NCBI GenBank assembly: GCA_004561555.1 | Contig: SFVH01000045.1 | Span: 1-12,700, forward strand | From: a bacterium | Lineage (GTDB): Bacteria > Bacteroidota > Bacteroidia > Bacteroidales > Muribaculaceae | Reading direction: 5' to 3' | DNA: 12,700 nucleotides | Shown: piece by piece, positions 1 through 5,746 of the stretch | Layout of the letters: every line of letters starts with the position of its first letter | How positions within the stretch are numbered: the stretch's first letter is position 1 | The notes under the pieces: generated by a model | The model's database searches: none | The model's input: only the letters and a program-made list of their open reading frames with translations | Told to the model about the DNA's origin: nothing | Made by a program: the position numbers and the translations under genes

Positions 1-264
1 CTCGTGGAGGAAGCCTACAAGCAGAAACCACTGCTATATACGGGTACGAATTTCTACAACAAATACCTGCAGGGCAAGGTGAACGACTATCAGCTGATGA
101 TAGCCCAATACACTGTGCGCGAACCAGTGTTGGCCGACGAGCGCGACTTCACCCTGTGGCAATACACGGGCAAGGGGCGCATAGTGGGCGTGTCGGGATA
201 TATCGACAAGAGCCGATTCATGGGGCAGCACGGATTGAAAGAGATAAGATTTAGACATAAATAA
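1..264 (+). CDS. GH25 family lysozyme, C-terminal part (5' end outside window)
   Basis: The reading frame is open from the first base (Leu-Val-Glu-Glu-Ala...) and ends at TAA 262-264, so this is the last 87 codons of a gene that begins upstream. GH25 enzymes (Chalaropsis-type lysozymes) cleave the MurNAc-GlcNAc bond of peptidoglycan. Visible family features are the late strand KPLLYTGTNFYNKYL (residues about 8-22), the strand with LWQYTGKGRIVGVSGYID (about 51-68) and the closing DKSRF, which match the end of the GH25 barrel. The catalytic Asp/Glu pair would lie upstream and cannot be checked. The next gene starts 25 nt after the stop, so co-transcription is likely. Whether the protein has a signal peptide cannot be seen. 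The family call is firm; the cellular role (wall remodelling, defence or prophage) is not. Confidence 0.8.
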   Translation, partial: LVEEAYKQKPLLYTGTNFYNKYLQGKVNDYQLMIAQYTVREPVLADERDFTLWQYTGKGRIVGVSGYIDKSRFMGQHGLKEIRFRHK

Positions 265-289
265 TTTTTTTATAAAATAAGAAAGAAAA

Positions 290-1264
290 ATGGCATTGAT
301 TAATTGTCCTGAGTGCGGCCGGCAAGTGAGCGACAAGGCCGCTGTGTGTCCGCATTGCGGAGTGACTATCGCGGCAAAACCACGCAAGAGCAACCGCGCG
401 CCGATAATCATTACGGCGGCAGTGATAGCCCTGGCGATAGTGGCTGTGGGATTCTATTATTATAATAATGTGGAAAGCGACAACGAGATGGAGGCTTATG
501 AGAACGCAATGGCGTGCAACGAGCCTGCCATCATGGAGAACTATCTCGACATGTATGCCGATGCACCACAGGCTCATCGCGACTCGGTGATGGCACATCT
601 CGCCATACTGCGCAAGGGCGAGACCGACTGGAGCGATGCCCTCGTGAATAACTCACGCATGGCATTCGAGAACTATCTCAGAACATATCCCAACAGCATC
701 CACAATACCGAGGCTCTACTGAAGATCGACTCCATCGACTGGACCGTGGCAGTGAAGGCCGACAATGCCGACGCATATCAGAAATATGCCTTGGCGCATC
801 CCGACGGCGAGCATATCGACGAGGCCAACGCCAAGATTGAGCAGAAGGCAAAGACGGCACTGAATGACGAGGAGAAACTGAAGGTGACCAACGTGCTGAC
901 GGCGTTCTTCATGGCATTGGGTGCCAACGACGAAGACGACCTGACGATGACTATCGACGTGGTGCTCAACAGTTTTCTGCACAAGGCGGGAGCCACCAAG
1001 ATGGATGTCATCTCATATATGCACCGCATTCACAAGCCCGAGGACATATCATCAATCACATTCCGCATGAACAACGACTGGAAGATTGAGAAAATCGACC
1101 TCGGCACCGACGATTGCAGTTATGCAGTGGATTTCTCGGTGGACGAGAAGATTGAGCGCACCGACAAGTCGAAGGAGACCTTCTGCTCGTATAAGGTGAG
1201 CGCGAAGGTGTCGGCTGCCGGAAAAATCACCGACCTCAACATGAAGAAGGGAGTGATTGAGTAA
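290..1264 (+). CDS. zinc-ribbon membrane protein with internal repeats and an NTF2-like C-terminal region
   Basis: This is a 324-residue protein of unknown function. A short zinc ribbon uses C6-x2-C9 and C20-x2-C23. A basic linker is followed by one membrane helix at about 38-58, so the ribbon is probably cytoplasmic and the rest extracytoplasmic. Residues about 69-186 hold three repeats of roughly 36 residues. Two are clear: DW(S/T)xA at 113 and 150, each followed by a (F/Y)xxY segment, a Pro at 134 or 171, and HxxEAxxKI. The first copy (about 69-107) is more diverged. Residues about 193-320 are alpha+beta and resemble an NTF2-like or DUF4878-type module; that is a judgement by eye. The start is chosen because the zinc ribbon follows it directly and an A-rich leader, AATAAGAAAGAAAA, precedes it; the same leader precedes fabG. 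It probably shares a transcript with the GH25 gene. Confidence 0.75.
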   Translation: MALINCPECGRQVSDKAAVCPHCGVTIAAKPRKSNRAPIIITAAVIALAIVAVGFYYYNNVESDNEMEAYENAMACNEPAIMENYLDMYADAPQAHRDSVMAHLAILRKGETDWSDALVNNSRMAFENYLRTYPNSIHNTEALLKIDSIDWTVAVKADNADAYQKYALAHPDGEHIDEANAKIEQKAKTALNDEEKLKVTNVLTAFFMALGANDEDDLTMTIDVVLNSFLHKAGATKMDVISYMHRIHKPEDISSITFRMNNDWKIEKIDLGTDDCSYAVDFSVDEKIERTDKSKETFCSYKVSAKVSAAGKITDLNMKKGVIE

Positions 1265-1279
1265 GGAAAGCTTTTATTT

Positions 1280-1370
1280 AAACACAGAGACACAGAGGCA
1301 CAGAGAATAATATTAAGTTTTCTGAAGATACAGAGAGAAAAAAACTCTGTGACTCTGAGCCTCTGTGTTT
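1280..1370. repeat. imperfect inverted repeat of CACAGAG units between convergent genes
   Basis: The left arm 1280-1305 and right arm 1345-1370 are reverse complements with about 3 mismatches in 26. Each arm is three units at 8-bp period: CACAGAG at 1283, 1291 and 1299, and CTCTGTG or CTCTGAG at 1345, 1353 and 1361. The 39-nt loop is A/T rich. It lies between the stop of the zinc-ribbon gene and the stop of riboflavin synthase, so a transcript from either side would form a long hairpin. No strong T tract follows on either strand, so it is better described as a dispersed intergenic repeat that may also slow or end transcription. Confidence 0.8.
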
Positions 1371-1379
1371 ATAAAAAAA

Positions 1380-1979
1380 TCACAGGCTCTGCAGTCGTGC
1401 GATGTATTTCCCGAGGATGTCAAACTCGATGTTCACCGTCGAACCTACTTGGATGTCTTGGAAATTGGTGTGCTCGAGTGTGTAGGGGATAATAGCCACC
1501 TGGAAGGCGTTGCCGTGGGGATTGCACACCGTGAGCGACACGCCGTTGACCGTCACGCTGCCCTTTTCGACAGTGAAGTAGCCTTTGCTCGCCATTTCGG
1601 GCGCAATGCGATATTCGAATGTGAAATACTTGCTGCCGTCGGCATCCTCGATGGCTGTGCACTGTGCTGTGCAATCCACGTGCCCCTGAACGATGTGCCC
1701 GTCGAGTCGGCCGTTCATCAGCATCGAGCGCTCCACGTTCACCTTGTCGCCCACTTTCAGCATGCCCAAGTTGCTGCGATAGAGCGTCTCCTTCATCGCA
1801 GTCACGGTATATACTCCGTCTTCAATCTTCACCACTGTCAGGCACACACCGTTGTGAGCCACGCTCTGGTCGATTTTCAGTTCGTCGCAGAACGAGCAGC
1901 GCAGCGAGAAGTCGATGTTCTCCCTGTCGTGCTTCACATCCACTACGGTTGCAAATTCCTCTACTATTCCAGAAAACAT
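1380..1979 (-). CDS. ribE: riboflavin synthase, alpha subunit
   Basis: The enzyme dismutates two 6,7-dimethyl-8-ribityllumazine molecules to riboflavin and a pyrimidinedione, the last step of riboflavin synthesis, in the cytoplasm. The 199 residues are the usual family length and show two tandem lumazine-binding halves. Half one has MFSGIVEE at the start, AHNGVCLTV (about 41-49) and GRLDGHIVQGHVD (about 90-102). Half two has GSVTVNGVSLTV (about 140-151) and closes with NIEFDILGKYIAR. The MFSGIVEE start is the family N-terminus, so ATG at 1979 is secure. It is convergent with the zinc-ribbon gene. The 5' side is a gene-free stretch that holds a candidate structured RNA; no FMN riboswitch consensus was recognised there. 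No other riboflavin gene is in the window. The symbol follows the E. coli-style ribE (called ribC or ribB elsewhere). Confidence 0.95.
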   Translation of the reverse strand: MFSGIVEEFATVVDVKHDRENIDFSLRCSFCDELKIDQSVAHNGVCLTVVKIEDGVYTVTAMKETLYRSNLGMLKVGDKVNVERSMLMNGRLDGHIVQGHVDCTAQCTAIEDADGSKYFTFEYRIAPEMASKGYFTVEKGSVTVNGVSLTVCNPHGNAFQVAIIPYTLEHTNFQDIQVGSTVNIEFDILGKYIARLQSL

Positions 1980-2051
1980 AATCTATAAAAAATAATTATT
2001 ATTACCTGTTATCACTTTTATATTCACAAAGGGGGAAAAGAATATAAAAAA

Positions 2052-2232
2052 GGGTCGTATCGTGATTGTGATGAAAACTCCTATTTGCATAAGATTAGGG
2101 TGCTCACCGTCGTTGTAATCCACCGGCATTGCTGCTGTCCTGCTCCAAGGATGTGGCCCGCCATTGACAAGTGAAACGGTCCCTGTTTTCGGTATTTTTT
2201 TGATGAGTATCCCGATCTAACCGATACGACCC
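2052..2232 (-). ncRNA. candidate structured RNA (about 181 nt), possibly 6S/Bacteroidales-1-like
   Basis: Read on the minus strand, the segment starts with GGGTCGTATCG (2232-2222) and ends with its exact complement CGATACGACCC (2062-2052), followed by six T (2051-2046). The two ends therefore close an 11-bp helix around about 159 nt and finish in a terminator-like T run. Inside, further complementary pairs lie in nested order: GAAAAC (about 2190-2185) with GUUUUC (about 2078-2073), AGGG with CCCU, ACCGU with ACGGU, UUGU with ACAA, and CCAC with GUGG. This gives a rod with bulges. A Bacteroidota promoter lies 27-58 bp upstream, which would leave a 5' tail of about 25 nt. There is no convincing ORF. 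Length, closed ends, own promoter and T tract fit a stand-alone RNA such as 6S. Part of the apical region (GGACAGCAGC) faintly recalls SRP RNA, but the fold does not fit well. A ribE leader is the alternative. Confidence 0.6.
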
Positions 2233-2258
2233 GTATTCCTTTTTTCCTTTTGTCGGTG

Positions 2259-2290
2259 CAAAGGTACGAAGATTTTCTGAAATCTCCAAA
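2259..2290 (-). promoter_or_regulatory. Bacteroidota-type promoter for the candidate RNA
   Basis: On the minus strand, TTTG (2290-2287) is followed by a 20-bp spacer and TACCTTTG (2266-2259), an exact match to the Bacteroidota -33 TTTG / -7 TAnnTTTG consensus with canonical spacing. Transcription should begin near 2257 and run toward ribE, which starts about 280 nt further on. This is the best promoter match in the window. Confidence 0.75.
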
Positions 2291-2467
2291 TTTTTTCTCC
2301 ACAGATTTCTTGTTTATCCACAGATTTCCACAGATGAATAATTTTATTGGATTATCACAGATTCCTTTTTATCCACAGAGTTTTTTTATTGTCCACAGAT
2401 TATCACAGATTAACACAGATTTATTTAATATCTAAAGATATTTTGATTATCACAGATTTTTCTTTTT

Positions 2468-2611
2468 GGCACGGAAATCCACGGCTTTTTTTAAAAAGAC
2501 ACGGCTTGGCTCCGCATTGATATCCCACGGCACTTCGTGATTTATGCAAATAAAGCCATTTCCATCGCGCAGCCCAGCCGTGTCTTTGAAAAAGCTGTGT
2601 CCATCCGTGCC
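2468..2611. repeat. long inverted repeat with CACGG-rich arms
   Basis: Left arm 2468-2506 (39 nt, beginning GGCACGGA and ending GACACGGCT) pairs with right arm 2576-2611 (36 nt, beginning AGCCGTGTC and ending TCCGTGCC), with a few mismatches and a short length difference in the T/A run. The 69-nt central loop has no ORF or evident promoter. The left arm also contains a direct echo, CACGGAAATCCACGGCTT. It looks like a small non-autonomous repeat element inserted within, or built together with, the CACAGATT arrays around it. Confidence 0.8.
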
Positions 2612-2620
2612 TAAAATATA

Positions 2621-2660
2621 TCAATCATCAATCATCAATAATCATCAATCAATCATCATC
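2621..2660. repeat. AATCATC-type microsatellite
   Basis: Forty bases are made of irregular repeats of ATCATCA and ATCA units (TCAATCATCA ATCATCAATA ATCATCAATC AATCATCATC when read in tens). It is non-coding, within the repeat island, and probably generated by slippage. Confidence 0.7.
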
Positions 2661-2742
2661 CTAATCAGAGCCTTTGGCTCTTAATCTGTGCCAATCTGTG
2701 TTAATCTGTGGTCTAAAAAAACATCTGTGGTCTGAAAGAGAA

Positions 2743-5589
2743 TCAATCCTCGATGATCTCAGCCTCCTCGATCACCTCTTCCTCGTCCGAAGCCTTATTC
2801 GAAGCCTTATCCGCCGAACCCGAAGCATCAGCAGAAGAAGCCTCAGTAGAAGAATCATCATCCGTGCCATCAGAGTCGGCATAGCCCTTGAGCTCCTCCT
2901 GATACTCGCGTTCTATCTTGCGACGGCGCTCCTCCTTTATATATAATAAGGTGATGGCAATCACGGCGGCAAGAATCATGTAAATCCACAAAGCACTCTC
3001 GGAGAGCAGGAAATGCTGGGGCACAACCACCTTCAGCGTCTTGATGTCATACTTGTCGGGCGATTCCAGCAGGAATGCCCTCACCTTGAACTCGTATGTG
3101 CCGGCAGGCAAATCGCTGTAGGTGGCAGTGCGGCTCTTGTCGGCATTGTGCCAGTCTTCCTCATATCCCTCAAGCATATACTGATAGTGAATGCGGTGCT
3201 GCAACTGATAGTTGAGCGAGGCAAAGCGGATGGAGAACTCGTCGTCGTGGTCGGGCAATTCCACCTCGCGAGAGTCGGGCACGTAATAGTCGAAATTATG
3301 GGAGAAGCGTGGCGACTGTATCTCGCCGTTGATCATGAAGTCGGTGATACGCAGCCGCATCACCGAGCCGTTGGCGCTCACCAGTTTGCTGCGGTCAACG
3401 ATGTAGTAGCCGTTGAGCGTGCCAAAGAGTATCTTGCCGTTGGGCAGAGTGATGGCCGCATCCTCGGAGCACAGTGTGTCGTCAACACCGTCAAGCATGG
3501 TGAACGTGCTGAATATCTGCTTGCGCACATCGAAGGAGCACAGGATATGGTCGGTGGCAAACCACACGTTGCCGCGCTCGTCGAAGGTGATGCTCTTGAT
3601 CTCCTCGGATGGCAGACCGTCCTCACTGCCGAATGTGTCGAATACATACACACCTTGACCATAGTCGTCGCAACGCGAAAGACCGCCGCCGTTGGTGCCC
3701 ACCCACATCTGGCCGTTGTGGGCGCACGCTATACACACTACATCCTTGCTCTGAAGATTGTCGAGTTCATCCTCATTGTCGGCCACAACTTGTATTTTCA
3801 CCTTGTTGTTGTAATACGACATCACCAGAATACCGTCGGACGAGCCTGCCCATACGCGACCGTATTTGTCGAGGGCGACAGTGCGCATCTTCAGATATGA
3901 GTCGTTGGGATAGCTCTTCATCACGTTGTTGCAGTTGAGGAAGAGGCAGCGCCCGTCCTTATCGCGCTTTATCACGTTGACACCGCCTCCGTAGGTCGCC
4001 ACCCAGATGTTGCCGTATTTGTCCTCGATGGCTTTATACACGAGGTCACTGCTGATGCTGTATTTGTCGCCTGGATTGTTGCGATAGTTGGTGATGTCGA
4101 AGCCGCCGGCGCACAATGCCCCGTAGCCGCCGTTCTTGGCGCGGGGCGACAGGCGGAAGAGTCCGTTGCCCTTGGTGCTTATCCAGAAGTCGCCGTGGCG
4201 GTCTTTCATTATTCCGTATATTCGGCCGAAGGGCATTCCCTTGTCCTCGCCTCTGACGATGGTCTTGTTGGTGCCGTCGGTGATGATGAGCGAGCCCTTC
4301 TTGTTGCCTATCAGCATCACATTGTAGTGGGCGTCGTAGTACATGGCGCGCGTCTCGTTCTCGTTGTTCTCTATGGCACTGTCGTCAAATAGTTTGCGCC
4401 TCTCGATGTTGCGCTTCTGTATCTCGAGTTTCTCAAGTCCCTTGCGGCTGGTGGATTCAAACACCACTCCCTCGGGCAGGGCGAGATAGGCTGCCACGGT
4501 GTTCGACAAGTCCCATGTGTTGTAGGGATTGTTGTGGAAATACTCCACCTCGTCGGTGGCGCGGTTGTAATATCCGAATCCGCCGTGGCTCATAGTCAGC
4601 CACACCGTGCCCGCCACTTCCGACACCTTCACTCCCGTCACGTCGTATTCGGGCACTAGCACCACTTGCGTGAACTCCTTCATGTCGCCCGTCTTCTCGT
4701 TGATGCGCGTGATGCCTTGGCCGCCGGTGGATATCCATATTGTGCCGTAGCTGTCGCGGAAGATGGAGTTGATGGTTTTGCCGGTGTCCTTGATGAGTCG
4801 CGGCTCCTGACCGTAGGCACATTCGAAAATTCTGCCCGACTTGGTGCCGACATACACGTTGTAGCCATTGGAATACATCGCCGTGATGCTCTCCTCGCCC
4901 AAAAGGGCATTCTGACTCAGCGACTCGTGGTTGGCCGTCAGTCGGCGCACTCCCTTGTCGGTGCCCACCCAAAGGTCGCCCTTGTAACCCTCGACCACTA
5001 CTGTCGGCTTGAGCTGTCCCGTGGTAATCAGTTCGTTCTGGAAACCATTTTTCGTGTATTTCATCTTGTATATTCCCACACCCTTCATGATAGCAATCAC
5101 CTCGCCCTTCGACGTTATCGACAGGGTGTTCTGGGTCTTTAGCATCTCGTGGCCCTTCACGTTGGCAAGAGGATTGACAATGCGGTCCTTCTGACGTTCG
5201 AGCATAAACACGCGACCGTCATACATCCTCATCCATATGTTCTGCCATTGGTCGTTGACAAGCTCTGTGATGCGGTTGTGAAGCAGCGGCACCTTCGACT
5301 GGCCGCCCGTCTTATAGTTGAAGAAATTGAATCCGTCGAATCTCGACAGTCCGTTCCATGTGCCTATCCATATATATCCGTAGTCGTCCTGGATAATATT
5401 GGCGACGGCATTGCTGCACAGGCCATCGTCGGTGGAGTAGTGGGACTGCGACGCGTGCATGGTTTGGCCCTCGGCGCCCTCGACGGCTCCGATGACTAAT
5501 ACTGCCACAAGTGAAATCTTGGCAGCAATCTTCTTGGCTATTTTATTGGTCATTAACATCTTTTTTAGTCGGTTATTATAGATTATCAT
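2743..5589 (-). CDS. two-component-type beta-propeller/Y_Y_Y sensor lacking kinase and output domains
   Basis: The 948 residues match the periplasmic sensor half of Bacteroidota hybrid two-component systems (HTCS), which bind oligosaccharides and control neighbouring glycan genes. An N-terminal signal/anchor segment (about 13-43) is followed by propeller repeats such as DDYGYIWIGTWNGLSRFDG, DSYGTIWISTGGQGITRI, DRHGDFWISTKGNGLFRL and DKYGNIWVATYGGGVNVI. A Y_Y_Y domain (about 782-865; YQYMLEGYEEDWH, LPAGTYEFKVRAF) precedes one membrane helix (about 866-884). A classical HTCS would continue with HisKA, HATPase, receiver and AraC-type HTH domains. Here a basic coiled segment (KEERRRKIEREYQEEL) leads into a Ser/Asp/Glu/Ala-rich tail and the gene stops. 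Starts at M11 (5559) or M13 (5553) are also possible and give a more usual signal peptide. It is divergent from the GH51 gene, 157 bp away, so a shared function is likely. How it would signal is unknown. Confidence 0.88.
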   Translation of the reverse strand: MIIYNNRLKKMLMTNKIAKKIAAKISLVAVLVIGAVEGAEGQTMHASQSHYSTDDGLCSNAVANIIQDDYGYIWIGTWNGLSRFDGFNFFNYKTGGQSKVPLLHNRITELVNDQWQNIWMRMYDGRVFMLERQKDRIVNPLANVKGHEMLKTQNTLSITSKGEVIAIMKGVGIYKMKYTKNGFQNELITTGQLKPTVVVEGYKGDLWVGTDKGVRRLTANHESLSQNALLGEESITAMYSNGYNVYVGTKSGRIFECAYGQEPRLIKDTGKTINSIFRDSYGTIWISTGGQGITRINEKTGDMKEFTQVVLVPEYDVTGVKVSEVAGTVWLTMSHGGFGYYNRATDEVEYFHNNPYNTWDLSNTVAAYLALPEGVVFESTSRKGLEKLEIQKRNIERRKLFDDSAIENNENETRAMYYDAHYNVMLIGNKKGSLIITDGTNKTIVRGEDKGMPFGRIYGIMKDRHGDFWISTKGNGLFRLSPRAKNGGYGALCAGGFDITNYRNNPGDKYSISSDLVYKAIEDKYGNIWVATYGGGVNVIKRDKDGRCLFLNCNNVMKSYPNDSYLKMRTVALDKYGRVWAGSSDGILVMSYYNNKVKIQVVADNEDELDNLQSKDVVCIACAHNGQMWVGTNGGGLSRCDDYGQGVYVFDTFGSEDGLPSEEIKSITFDERGNVWFATDHILCSFDVRKQIFSTFTMLDGVDDTLCSEDAAITLPNGKILFGTLNGYYIVDRSKLVSANGSVMRLRITDFMINGEIQSPRFSHNFDYYVPDSREVELPDHDDEFSIRFASLNYQLQHRIHYQYMLEGYEEDWHNADKSRTATYSDLPAGTYEFKVRAFLLESPDKYDIKTLKVVVPQHFLLSESALWIYMILAAVIAITLLYIKEERRRKIEREYQEELKGYADSDGTDDDSSTEASSADASGSADKASNKASDEEEVIEEAEIIED

Positions 5590-5653
5590 TTGCGAAATTA
5601 CTATTTTTTTTTGTTTTATGGGGAATAATTGCTTCTTTTTTTCCTGACTTAAC

Positions 5654-5661
5654 CAAAATTA
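5654..5661 (-). promoter_or_regulatory. possible -7 element for the propeller sensor gene
   Basis: TAATTTTG on the minus strand (5661-5654) fits TAnnTTTG and lies about 65 bp upstream of the ATG at 5589. No TTTG is found at the expected -33 distance, so the call is weak. Confidence 0.35.
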
Positions 5662-5695
5662 ACGCAAAATCGCCCTATTTTCCGTTTTTTAGCCT

Positions 5696-5703
5696 TAACT
5701 TTG
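5696..5703 (+). promoter_or_regulatory. possible -7 element for the GH51 gene
   Basis: TAACTTTG fits the TAnnTTTG consensus and would give a leader of about 40 nt to the ATG at 5747. The -33 position is T-rich but has no exact TTTG. A weak -33 box would fit an activator-dependent promoter, but that is inference. Confidence 0.45.
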
Positions 5704-5746
5704 TCCTCAAAATCTAACTTTACTAACATCTAATTAAAAAAAGAGA

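Larger units (their letters stand above)
2299..2730. repeat. nested island of CACAGATT repeats, direct on the left and inverted on the right
   Basis: At least eight (C/T)CACAGA(T/G) units lie at 2299-2458 on the plus strand, and four units in reverse orientation (ATCTGTG) lie at 2683-2730. Three left units sit at exact 10-bp spacing (2394, 2404, 2414), as do three right units (2683, 2693, 2703). Between these outer arms lies a separate long inverted repeat (2468-2611) and a microsatellite (2621-2660). A small perfect hairpin, AGAGCC-TTT-GGCTCT, is at 2667-2681. The island is the 3' flank of the propeller sensor gene. Such CACAGATT arrays are familiar from Bacteroidota intergenic DNA; no transposase is present. 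Confidence 0.85.

Noticed and set aside
1365..1988. 207-codon plus-strand open frame
   Set aside because: It is antisense to riboflavin synthase, whose two lumazine-binding halves are unmistakable.
1980..2260. FMN riboswitch upstream of ribE
   Set aside because: The conserved RFN blocks (such as GGGTGAAATTCCC and CCGACGGT contexts) are not present; only a short GACGGTGAG resemblance occurs.
2468..2611. Insertion sequence
   Set aside because: The inverted arms enclose only 69 nt with no transposase frame and no evident target-site duplication; at most it is a small non-autonomous element.
2299..2730. CRISPR array
   Set aside because: Units are only 7-8 bp with 10-bp period, there are no uniform spacers, and no cas genes are in the window.
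3013..3900. 295-codon plus-strand open frame
   Set aside because: It is antisense to the propeller sensor, where periodic propeller motifs mark the true coding strand.
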